42,004 nucleotides of DNA, taken from NCBI GenBank assembly GCA_012729975.1, contig JAAYBW010000266.1, positions 1 to 42,004 of the forward strand, written 5' to 3'. The DNA comes from Clostridiales bacterium (GTDB taxonomy: Bacteria > Bacillota > Clostridia > Oscillospirales > Oscillospiraceae). Position numbers and translations under genes: made by a program. The notes under the pieces were generated by a model. It was not told the origin of the DNA. It worked only from the letters and a program-made list of their open reading frames with translations, and ran no database searches. Of this stretch, positions 1-7,155 are shown piece by piece. How positions within the stretch are numbered: position 1 is the first letter of the stretch; each line of letters begins with the position of its first letter.

Positions 1-124
1 AATGGATGTGCAGTACGCCGTGAATAGCGGTCTACTATTTATGCCAAGCGAACCGCCGTGAGCGTGATCCGCATACTCGGTGGTGTGGGAGGACGGGGGT
101 TAGCCACCCCCTCCTACCCGATTA
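1..124 (+). mobile_element. 3' end of a group II intron (domains V–VI), truncated by the window edge
   Basis: The stretch from about 50 to 85 (GAACCGCC...GGTGGTG) resembles the domain V hairpin that follows bacterial group II intron reverse transcriptase genes. It is followed by a domain VI-like hairpin, GGAGG-A-CGGGGG TTAGCC ACCCCC-TCC, and the characteristic CTACCCGATT end. The intron itself, including any reverse transcriptase, would lie to the left of the window. The 3' boundary near 121-124 is estimated from the family pattern. The inner part of the domain V stem pairs imperfectly here, so the copy may be degenerate. It lies a few tens of bases beyond the dnaE stop codon, in the opposite orientation to dnaE. 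The call rests on recognition of the conserved 3' region only. Confidence 0.6.
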
Positions 125-146
125 TTCATATATACGATAAAAAGCG

Positions 147-3100
147 TTATTTAACGACTACACAGCTGTCTCCGAGCATTTCCCGCAGCTCTTCTGTGAG
201 AGCCGGATGTATAAGGCAGGCCGCCGCCAGCTTCTTTTGCGTGTCTGTAAAATAGCATATCATTCTGTCGCGTCCGGGGAACATCTCGACAAGCAGCTTA
301 GTGCGCTCATACTGGGGGCTGTTTTCGGAGGGAAGCTTCACCCACAGGGTCCTGCCCGCGTATACATCGCTCGCTCTTTCCTTCGGGCCGCATGACGTGC
401 TCTGCGGGGCCTTCTCATCCGGTTGAGGGGACAAGTCGGCGGAAACGGGAGACGCCGGGATTTCCTCGGATCTTATGTTCCCGGAGCCGATATCCGTCAG
501 CGGGCTGAGAGATTCGGTCAAAAGCTGGGGCTCCTTTTCATCGCGCAGGGAGATTCGACCGGCCGCGAAATAAGGAGTGCCCTCGGTGATAACGCCCGCC
601 TGTTCGTTTAAAGTGCGCTGGAATACGAGCAGCTCCATTGAAGCCGTGTCGTCCTCGAGCGTGACATAGGCCATCAGAGTGTTAGTGCGCGTCGTTTTCG
701 TTTTAACGCTCGAGACTATCCCGGCAATCGTTACCCTCTGGCCGTCTTTGAATTCCCCGGTCGCCTCATCGCCGAAAGAGGACATGACCCGGCTTATCTG
801 AACGGCGCCGAGGCGGGATACCGCCGATCTGTATTCATCCATCGGGTGGCCTGAAAGATAAAGGCCGGTTGCTTCTTTTTCAAAGAAGAGCAGCTCACCT
901 TTCGGGAATTCGTTAATATCGGGGAGGCTTACGAGAGACGCAGATTCGCCGGAGCCGTTTCCGAATAGATCGAACTGTCCGGCAAGGTTGTTGCGGCGGT
1001 CCGCGGCGACGCTGTCCATTACGAGCGGGGCTATTTTTATAAGCTGACTCCTGTGCGCTCCGAACCCGTCAAACGCTCCCGCCTTTATGAGATTTTCAAC
1101 AGCGCGCTTATTGAGTTCCGTTCCGTACATCCTTGTGCAGAAATCCTCCAATGAGGTAAAGGTGCCGTTTAAAGAACGTTCGGCGTCAACATTTCGTATA
1201 AAGCCGCGCCCGATGCTCTTAACCGCCGCAAGCCCGAAACGTATACCCTCGTCACAGACAGTGAAGCCTTCTCCGGATTTATTTATGTCCGGAGAAAGAA
1301 CCCTGATGCCGATAGAGCGGCAGTCGGAGATGTACTCCGACAGCTTAAGAGTCATGTCCTGGATCGAGCTCAAAAGGGCGGCCATATATTCTCTGGGGTA
1401 GTAGCATTTTAAGTAAGCGGTCTGATAGGCGATTACGGCGTAGCATACGCTGTGCGCCTTATTAAAGGCATAGCTCGCGAAGTCGACTATCTCATCGTAT
1501 ATGTCGTTAGCCGTCTTTTCGGGTATGCCGTTCGCCGCGGCTCCGCATATGCCCCGCTCCGGGTCGCCGTGGATAAAGGTGTTTCTTTCTTTTAGTATCT
1601 GGGCTTCCTTTTTTTTCGATATCGCCCGGCGTATCAGATCGGCCTGTCCGAGAGAAAAACCTCCGAGCTCCCTGAAGATTGCTATGACCTGCTCCTGATA
1701 TACAATACAGCCGTATGTGACCTCAAGAATATTCCTGAGCTTAGGATGTCTGTAAGCTATTCGCTCCGGGTGATGGCGCCTTTCTATAAAGCGAGGTATC
1801 GAATCCATCGGCCCGGGGCGATAGAGCGCAATTATCGCGGATATGTCCTCGAGGCTCTCGGGCTTGAGGCCTGTGCATACGCCCGTCATTCCCGTGCTTT
1901 CCATCTGAAACACGCCCGAGGTCTTTCCGGCGGTCAGCATGGCGTATACGCCTTTGTCGTCCTCGGGAATGAGGTTAAGCGAGAAACCAGGTACAGACTG
2001 TCTGACAAGCTCGACCGCGTCGTTTATCACGGTAAGGTTTCTCAAACCGAGGAAGTCCATCTTGAGTAATCCGAGTTCCTCGAGTGTCGTCATTGAGTAC
2101 TGCGTAACTATGATATCGTCGTTTTTAGACAAAGGAACATACTCGTATACGGGTCTGCGCGTGATGACCACTCCCGCCGCGTGGGTTGAAGCGTGGCGGG
2201 GCATGCCCTCAAGGGCTCGGGCGGTGTCAAGAAGCTTTTTCATGCGCTCATCGTTATCATAGAGCTCACTGAGCGGTTTTGAAAGGCGCAGCGCGTCATC
2301 CAGCGTCATATTCAGCGAAGACGGAACAAGCTTTGCCGCGGCATCTGCCTCGGCATAGCTGATGCCCTGCACCCTGGCGACGTCTCTTATGGCACCGCGC
2401 GCGGCCATCGTGCCGAAGGTCACGATCTGCGCGACATGGTCGCTGCCGTACTTCTGGTTTACATAATCTATTACTTCTCCGCGCCTGTTAACGCAGAAAT
2501 CTATATCGATATCAGGCATGCTTACCCGCTCGGGGTTAAGAAATCGCTCAAAATAGAGGTCGTATTTTATCGGATCGACGTCTGTAATATCCAGGCAGTA
2601 GGATACGATGCTGGCCGCCGCGCTGCCGCGTCCGGGCCCTACGGGTATGCCAGATTTTTTCGCGAACGCGATAAAATCGGCTACGATAAGAAAGTACTCG
2701 TTAAAACCCATGCCTCCGATAACCCCGAGCTCGTATTCGAGCCTCGGCATCAGCTTCGCGGCCCCGTCACCGTAGCGGCGCGATAGACCCGACAGGCAGA
2801 GCTTTTTAAGATAAGAGGCACTGTCGGTTTCTCCCTCGGGAAGGATGAATTGCGGAAGATGATATGTTCCGAACTCAAATTCCAGGTTGCACATATCGGC
2901 GATTTGAGCCGTATTATCGGCAGCCTCGGGGTATTCCGGGAAAAGGGAGCGCATCTCGGCTTCGGATTTAAGATAAAACTCGTCTGTCTGAAATTTAAGG
3001 CGGTCGGGGTCATCGAGGGTTTTCTGCGTCTGTATGCACATTAAAACGTCCTGAGCATAAGAGTCCTCGCGGTTTATGTAATGCGAGTCGTTCGTCAGCA

Positions 3101-3701
3101 CGAGCGGAATACCGGTCTCGGCGTGTATGCGCAGAAGGCCGGTGTTTACAATGCGCTGCTCGGCTATGCCGTGATCCTGAAGCTCAAGATAATAGCTGTC
3201 AGGACCGAAGATGTCGCGCATTTCCAGAGCGCGCTTTTTCGCGTCCTCGTATCTATCATCAAGTATCAGCCTCGGGAGTTCTCCCGCAAGGCAGGCGGAC
3301 AGGGCGATGAGACCTTCGGAGTGTGCGGCGAGCAGCTGCTTATCCACGCGGGGCTTGCTGTAGAATCCGTCGGTAAAACCGCTGCTTACCAGATAACAGA
3401 GATTGCGGTATCCGGTTTCGTTTTTGCATAAGAGCACGAGGTGATGGTTTTCGTTATCAATGCCGTACTCTCGGTCTGAGGCGCGTCTGGGCGCTAGATA
3501 TATCTCGCATCCGATTATCGGCTTTATACCTTGCTTTAAAGCGGCTTTATAGAAAGTCACACAGCCGTACATAACGCCGTGATCGGTAACGGCCACGGCG
3601 GTCTGACCGAGCTCGCGCGCGCGGGAAACCAGCCTGTCTATGCGGCAGGCACCGTCGAGAAGACTGTATTCGCTGTGGACGTGCAGATGAACGAAAGACA
3701 T
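147..3701 (-). CDS. dnaE: DNA polymerase III subunit alpha (DnaE)
   Basis: Catalytic subunit of the replicative DNA polymerase III, a cytoplasmic replisome protein. At 1184 aa it has the normal DnaE length. The N-terminal PHP domain opens with HLHVHS (residues 5-10) and keeps TDHG near residue 40. The C-family polymerase core carries GPGRGSAAAS near 355 and the catalytic aspartates in PDIDIDF near 396-402. A helix-hairpin-helix/OB part follows (VTIAGIVSSVKTK around 1000). The extreme C-terminus holds a short extra domain of the sort usual in DnaE. The ATG start is preceded by GAGGGTG. In Clostridia this enzyme usually works beside PolC; polC is not in the window. The gene stands alone and diverges from the SLH–SGNH gene with overlapping promoters. 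Identity is certain. Confidence 0.97.
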   Translation of the reverse strand: MSFVHLHVHSEYSLLDGACRIDRLVSRARELGQTAVAVTDHGVMYGCVTFYKAALKQGIKPIIGCEIYLAPRRASDREYGIDNENHHLVLLCKNETGYRNLCYLVSSGFTDGFYSKPRVDKQLLAAHSEGLIALSACLAGELPRLILDDRYEDAKKRALEMRDIFGPDSYYLELQDHGIAEQRIVNTGLLRIHAETGIPLVLTNDSHYINREDSYAQDVLMCIQTQKTLDDPDRLKFQTDEFYLKSEAEMRSLFPEYPEAADNTAQIADMCNLEFEFGTYHLPQFILPEGETDSASYLKKLCLSGLSRRYGDGAAKLMPRLEYELGVIGGMGFNEYFLIVADFIAFAKKSGIPVGPGRGSAAASIVSYCLDITDVDPIKYDLYFERFLNPERVSMPDIDIDFCVNRRGEVIDYVNQKYGSDHVAQIVTFGTMAARGAIRDVARVQGISYAEADAAAKLVPSSLNMTLDDALRLSKPLSELYDNDERMKKLLDTARALEGMPRHASTHAAGVVITRRPVYEYVPLSKNDDIIVTQYSMTTLEELGLLKMDFLGLRNLTVINDAVELVRQSVPGFSLNLIPEDDKGVYAMLTAGKTSGVFQMESTGMTGVCTGLKPESLEDISAIIALYRPGPMDSIPRFIERRHHPERIAYRHPKLRNILEVTYGCIVYQEQVIAIFRELGGFSLGQADLIRRAISKKKEAQILKERNTFIHGDPERGICGAAANGIPEKTANDIYDEIVDFASYAFNKAHSVCYAVIAYQTAYLKCYYPREYMAALLSSIQDMTLKLSEYISDCRSIGIRVLSPDINKSGEGFTVCDEGIRFGLAAVKSIGRGFIRNVDAERSLNGTFTSLEDFCTRMYGTELNKRAVENLIKAGAFDGFGAHRSQLIKIAPLVMDSVAADRRNNLAGQFDLFGNGSGESASLVSLPDINEFPKGELLFFEKEATGLYLSGHPMDEYRSAVSRLGAVQISRVMSSFGDEATGEFKDGQRVTIAGIVSSVKTKTTRTNTLMAYVTLEDDTASMELLVFQRTLNEQAGVITEGTPYFAAGRISLRDEKEPQLLTESLSPLTDIGSGNIRSEEIPASPVSADLSPQPDEKAPQSTSCGPKERASDVYAGRTLWVKLPSENSPQYERTKLLVEMFPGRDRMICYFTDTQKKLAAACLIHPALTEELREMLGDSCVVVK

Positions 3702-3721
3702 AATACACCCTCATAAATCGC

Positions 3722-3750
3722 TTGAATTCACATATCATTAATTGTATACT
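3722..3750 (+). promoter_or_regulatory. Predicted sigma-A promoter of the SLH–SGNH gene
   Basis: TTGAAT (-35) and TATACT (-10) are separated by exactly 17 nt and lie about 30 bp before the ATG of the SLH–SGNH gene. The -10 overlaps the -10 of the oppositely directed dnaE promoter by two bases. Confidence 0.6.
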
Positions 3751-3769
3751 CTAAATCGTCCGGTTACAA
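3741..3769 (-). promoter_or_regulatory. Predicted sigma-A promoter of dnaE
   Basis: On the minus strand TTGTAA (-35) and TACAAT (-10) are separated by 17 nt, about 40 bp before the dnaE ATG. It interlocks with the divergent promoter of the SLH–SGNH gene, so RNA polymerase can occupy only one of the two at a time. Confidence 0.6.
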
Positions 3770-3782
3770 GGGAGAATGATCA

Positions 3783-5036
3783 ATGAAAAAGTGCTCGACG
3801 ACCGCTTTAAGAATCGCCGCGCTGCTGATGGCCATATCGGTTTTATCGGCAGCAGGGGCACAGGCCGCCGTGCCGTTTCCCGATGTCGTGGAAACAGACT
3901 GGTATTACTACGCGGTCAGCTATCTGCAGGGAATGGGCGTTATAAACGGCAGGGATGACGGAACTTTCGGCGCTGAAGAGACGCTTGAGGCTTCGCATTT
4001 TCTTAAAATGCTCGGATGTGTTCTGTATCCGGAGGAAATAGAGGGAAGCTCACCGGGAAGAAAGTGGGCGGACAGGTTTTACGACGCGGCCGTCGCCCAC
4101 GGCATAACGGACGCATATAGTCTGAGTATGGACACGCTGTATACGAGCATAGACCGATACAGTGTTTCCGTGATAATTAAAAAATGCCTTGACAATATAC
4201 TCAAAGAGGAAATTACAATACCCGAGGATATATCCGATCATATAGGCGATGACGGCGCCATACCCGAGAAATACAGGGAAGCCGTTTATGCCGCTTATGC
4301 TTCGGGAATCATCAACGGCTATGATGACGGTGCTTTCCACGGAGAGCAAACGCTCACCAGAGCGCAGGCCGCTCAGATAATTTTAAAGATGATCCGGCCC
4401 TCGATGCGGCTCAAACAAAGCAAACCCTCACCCGAGCCCCCGGGGCCCTCCGACGGTTCCGCGGTAATGGACGACTGGTTTTCCGACGCAGTGTTTTTCG
4501 GCGACTCGCTCACGCACGGCCTGAGCCTTTACAGCGGCCTTACGACCCCGAGGTATTATCATTACACGGGCGCCTCCGTGTTTTCGGCGTCTTCCGTCAC
4601 CTACAGCAGCAACAGGGGAAGCGGCGCGACACTGTCTCAGGCACTGACGGGGACTGCTTATAAAAAGGTTTATCTGCTGTTCGGGATAAACGAGCTGGGC
4701 AGTGCGGTGGACAAGTATATAAATTATTATTCCGAGCTGATAGATAAGGTAAGACAGCTGCAGCCCGGCGCTGATATTTACATCCAGACCGTACTTCCCG
4801 TAAGCGCTCAAAAGGAGGCGTCCTCGACCTATTTTACAAACCGGAACGTCAACCGCTTCAATGAAGCGCTCGAGGAGCTTGTAAAGAATAAGCAGTGCAT
4901 ACTGGTTGACGTTAACAGCGCCATGAAAGGTTCGGACGGCTGTCTGCCCGCTTCCTGGACCTGGGACGGAGTGCATCTGAACAGTAAATATTACGCAGTG
5001 TGGGCCGATTATCTCAAAAGCCACACCGGGGGATAG
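3783..5036 (+). CDS. Secreted S-layer-homology protein with SGNH/GDSL hydrolase domain
   Basis: A 417-aa cell-surface esterase-like protein. An N-terminal signal peptide (residues 1-29, ALLMAISVLSAAGAQA) is followed by about three SLH repeats (roughly 30-76, 87-140, 148-205) that normally anchor proteins to secondary cell-wall polymers. A Pro-rich linker near 215-225 leads to an SGNH hydrolase domain from about 230 to the end. Block I is FFGDSLTHG (nucleophile Ser), block III is GINE rather than the common GxND, and block V is WDGVHLNS with the Asp and His of the triad. A likely job is deacylation of cell-wall or extracellular glycans, but the substrate is not visible. The ATG follows GGGAG with 8 nt spacing. 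The gene is monocistronic and converges on rsmI, with only about 30 bp between them. Confidence 0.85.
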   Translation: MKKCSTTALRIAALLMAISVLSAAGAQAAVPFPDVVETDWYYYAVSYLQGMGVINGRDDGTFGAEETLEASHFLKMLGCVLYPEEIEGSSPGRKWADRFYDAAVAHGITDAYSLSMDTLYTSIDRYSVSVIIKKCLDNILKEEITIPEDISDHIGDDGAIPEKYREAVYAAYASGIINGYDDGAFHGEQTLTRAQAAQIILKMIRPSMRLKQSKPSPEPPGPSDGSAVMDDWFSDAVFFGDSLTHGLSLYSGLTTPRYYHYTGASVFSASSVTYSSNRGSGATLSQALTGTAYKKVYLLFGINELGSAVDKYINYYSELIDKVRQLQPGADIYIQTVLPVSAQKEASSTYFTNRNVNRFNEALEELVKNKQCILVDVNSAMKGSDGCLPASWTWDGVHLNSKYYAVWADYLKSHTGG

Positions 5037-5065
5037 CAAACGGCAGCGCACCGCTCACTATAATG

Positions 5066-5908
5066 TTACTCCCGCGTGCTCACGCACACTGAATACAGCT
5101 CATTTTTCGATATGCCGGTTTCTTCGGAAACCAGTCTGACCGCTTCCATAAGCTTCATGCCGCCCGAACGCAGCTCGTCTACGCGTTCGGCGGCTTCGGC
5201 GGGTGAAGCGGTTTTTTCATTTACAATATCCGAGCCGGCAGCGCCCTCGACCACAAGCACAAATTCACCCCTTGGCGGATTATCGTTGAAATGAATCAGC
5301 GCCTGCGAGAGCGTTGTGCGGATGGTTTCCTCGTGAAGCTTGGTGAGCTCGCGTGATATAGAAATGCGCCTGTCCCCGAGTTCGGAGAGCATATCGCCGA
5401 GCGTTGTGAGCAGTTTGTGCGGCGCTTCGTAAAATATCATTGTCCGCGTTTCCGCCCGAAGAGACTTAAGATGGTCAAAACGGCTTTTTCTTTTGACAGA
5501 CAAAAAACCCTCGAAAGTAAAACGCTGTGTTGAAAGCCCCGAGACAGCCAAGGCCGCTATGGCGGCGCAGGGGCCGGGCAGGCTGATAACCTCTATTCCC
5601 ATTTCCGCGCAGCTTTTAACAAGCGCTTCGCCGGGGTCACTGACCGCGGGGGTGCCGGCATCACTTACGATGGCGCAGGACTCTCCGGCGATCAGTCTTG
5701 AGAGTATCTTCTCGCCGCTTTCGACGGCGTTATGTTCGTAGTAACTCACCAGCTGTTTTTTTATGCCGAGATGATTTAAAAGCCTGACGGTCACTCTCGT
5801 GTCCTCGGCCGCGATGAAATCAACGGCTGAGAGGGTTTCGGCGGCGCGAGCCGTTATATCGCCGAGATTTCCTATAGGCGTCGGTACTATATATAAAATT
5901 CCGCTCAT
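5066..5908 (-). CDS. rsmI: 16S rRNA (cytidine1402-2'-O)-methyltransferase RsmI
   Basis: SAM-dependent tetrapyrrole-methylase-fold enzyme that 2'-O-methylates C1402 in the decoding centre of 16S rRNA. At 280 aa it has the family length. Diagnostic motifs are LYIVPTPIGNLGDIT at residues 5-19, EDTRVT near 35, and VSDAGTPAVSDPG near 83-95. RGEFVLVVEG near 213 is the conserved strand of the C-terminal half. The ATG has an upstream GGAGG at 7 nt and overlaps the stop of the upstream methyltransferase gene as ATGA. The two are therefore co-transcribed and translationally coupled, a pairing common in Firmicutes (yabB–yrrB/rsmI type order). Confidence 0.95.
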   Translation of the reverse strand: MSGILYIVPTPIGNLGDITARAAETLSAVDFIAAEDTRVTVRLLNHLGIKKQLVSYYEHNAVESGEKILSRLIAGESCAIVSDAGTPAVSDPGEALVKSCAEMGIEVISLPGPCAAIAALAVSGLSTQRFTFEGFLSVKRKSRFDHLKSLRAETRTMIFYEAPHKLLTTLGDMLSELGDRRISISRELTKLHEETIRTTLSQALIHFNDNPPRGEFVLVVEGAAGSDIVNEKTASPAEAAERVDELRSGGMKLMEAVRLVSEETGISKNELYSVCVSTRE

Positions 5909-6624
5909 TGCGTATCCTCCGTATTATTCCTGGCAAGCAGCAGGGGCGGCTCGAATGACAAACCGGTGTTGCCTCCGCGCCGCCCTTCGACCAAGAGCAT
6001 AGAAGGCGGGGTATTAACCCGGTACTGCACAGGGCGCAGGTATTTGGGTTCTATGCCGCCGGTGCTCATTTGGTGAAAAAGCTCGCAGAGCCGCTCGGGT
6101 TTGTAGACCAGGGAAAATCGTCCTCCCCAGCGCAGAAGATAGGCGGCCGCGCCGCATATGTCGGCCAGAACGCAGAGATCCTCCGCGCGCGCGGCGGCTC
6201 TGTCGGGATCAGAGGGCGGGATGCCTTGTCCGACCGCGTAGTAGGGGGGATTTGAGATAACCAGATCAAAGCTTCCGGCAGGCAGCAGTTCTCTTATTTT
6301 TCGAAGGTCGCCGCATATGACATTCGCGGTAAACCCGTTTATATCGAGATTGGTCCTTGTAAGCGAGGCCGCCGCGGGAGATATATCAAGACAGGTGACT
6401 GACAAGCCGGGATTTCTGTGAAGCAATATGACGGATATTATGCCGCCTCCGCAGCCTAATTCACAGACCGATCGGACCCGATCGAGTCTGGCGTTTCTCC
6501 CAAGGAGCACGGAGTCTGAGCCCGGTTTAAACACACCGGATTTATGGAGGTACATCGGGCCGCCTTCCCATATTTTTTCTGCGCCGTTCAACAGCATCAC
6601 CCTGCCCTTCGGGAAAATGTTCAC
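5905..6624 (-). CDS. tRNA1(Val) (adenine37-N6)-methyltransferase-like protein
   Basis: A Rossmann-fold SAM-dependent methyltransferase of the TrmN6/YfiC type, up to 239 aa. Motif I is CELGCGGGIISVILL near residue 53-67. The N6-adenine catalytic motif is ISNPPYY near 122-128. The N-terminal FKPGSDSVLLG matches the family's 'GTDAVLLA' region. The ORF start (GTG) has no ribosome-binding site. A TTG about 12 codons later, preceded by AGGG at 8 nt and giving MNGAEKIWEGG, is an equally plausible start. It sits directly upstream of rsmI with a 4-nt overlap, which fits a shared RNA-modification operon. The exact tRNA target cannot be read from sequence. Confidence 0.85.
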   Translation of the reverse strand: MNIFPKGRVMLLNGAEKIWEGGPMYLHKSGVFKPGSDSVLLGRNARLDRVRSVCELGCGGGIISVILLHRNPGLSVTCLDISPAAASLTRTNLDINGFTANVICGDLRKIRELLPAGSFDLVISNPPYYAVGQGIPPSDPDRAAARAEDLCVLADICGAAAYLLRWGGRFSLVYKPERLCELFHQMSTGGIEPKYLRPVQYRVNTPPSMLLVEGRRGGNTGLSFEPPLLLARNNTEDTQ

Positions 6625-6710
6625 CGTGTCGGTAAATATAATAACATGAATTCTCGGCTGATGGTATAGTGTCAGCGGATCAGTGCGTGAAAACGGAATA
6701 AGCCTTAAGT

Positions 6711-6755
6711 AATAAATAAAAGTTCGGGGCCGTAACTCCCGAACTTTTATTTATT
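6711..6755 (-). terminator. Strong intrinsic terminator (18-bp perfect stem)
   Basis: AATAAATAAAAGTTCGGG pairs perfectly with CCCGAACTTTTATTTATT across a 9-nt loop. Read on the minus strand the right arm ends in TTTTATTTATT, as expected for termination after the ferredoxin gene. The symmetry lets it work in both directions and isolates the methyltransferase–rsmI operon. Confidence 0.85.
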
Positions 6756-6766
6756 TGATGCGGATA

Positions 6767-6940
6767 TTATTGCTGGCTGACAGCGGATACGGGGCAGTTG
6801 GCTTCGCAGGTTCCGCAATCTACGCACTCGTTGGCGTTAATAACGAAAGTGCCGTTAACCTCGTCAATGCAGTCTACCGGACAATTAGCTTTGCACAGTC
6901 CGCAAGTGACACAAGAATCAGTATCTATTTTATACGCCAA
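6767..6940 (-). CDS. 2[4Fe-4S] ferredoxin
   Basis: A 57-aa clostridial-type electron carrier in the cytoplasm. It has two complete cluster motifs, CVTCGLCKANCP and CVDCGTCEANCP, each CxxCxxCxxxCP. The ORF track starts at a GTG (6949), but that GTG overlaps the Shine-Dalgarno itself. AGGAGG lies 8 nt before a TTG at 6940, which gives MAYKIDTDSC, the usual ferredoxin start. I therefore moved the start. It is monocistronic, with its own promoter upstream and a strong terminator downstream, as expected for a highly expressed anaerobic ferredoxin. The protein is acidic and small, typical of the family. The partner enzymes (PFOR, hydrogenase) are not in this window. Confidence 0.93.
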   Translation of the reverse strand: MAYKIDTDSCVTCGLCKANCPVDCIDEVNGTFVINANECVDCGTCEANCPVSAVSQQ

Positions 6941-6970
6941 GGGGTACACCTCCTATGTATTAATAGATGC

Positions 6971-6998
6971 ATTTTAACATAAAAAGTGAAAAAATCAA
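6971..6998 (-). promoter_or_regulatory. Predicted sigma-A promoter of the ferredoxin gene (extended -10)
   Basis: On the minus strand TTGATT and TAAAAT are 16 nt apart, and TGT precedes the -10 box (extended -10). An AGGAGG Shine-Dalgarno follows about 20 nt downstream. Confidence 0.6.
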
Positions 6999-7155
6999 CG
7001 GAATATTATTGTATACGGGAAGTTTGAGTCTGCCGTTAAATGGCAAGAATAAATGTCAGACAGCGATTGCGACAGTATTCAACATAGCGGATTGAGTATA
7101 TTGTAAAAACGGGAGTTTATTGAGCGAACGGACAGCATTGACGGAGGGGAAATCA

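Noticed and set aside
4428-5051. 207-aa minus-strand ORF
   Set aside because: It is antisense to the SGNH domain, whose catalytic motifs are on the plus strand; no signal peptide or family.
6999-7155. CtsR operator ahead of clpC
   Set aside because: No GGTCAAA tandem heptads are present, so the usual CtsR control cannot be supported; I also found no convincing sigma-A promoter.
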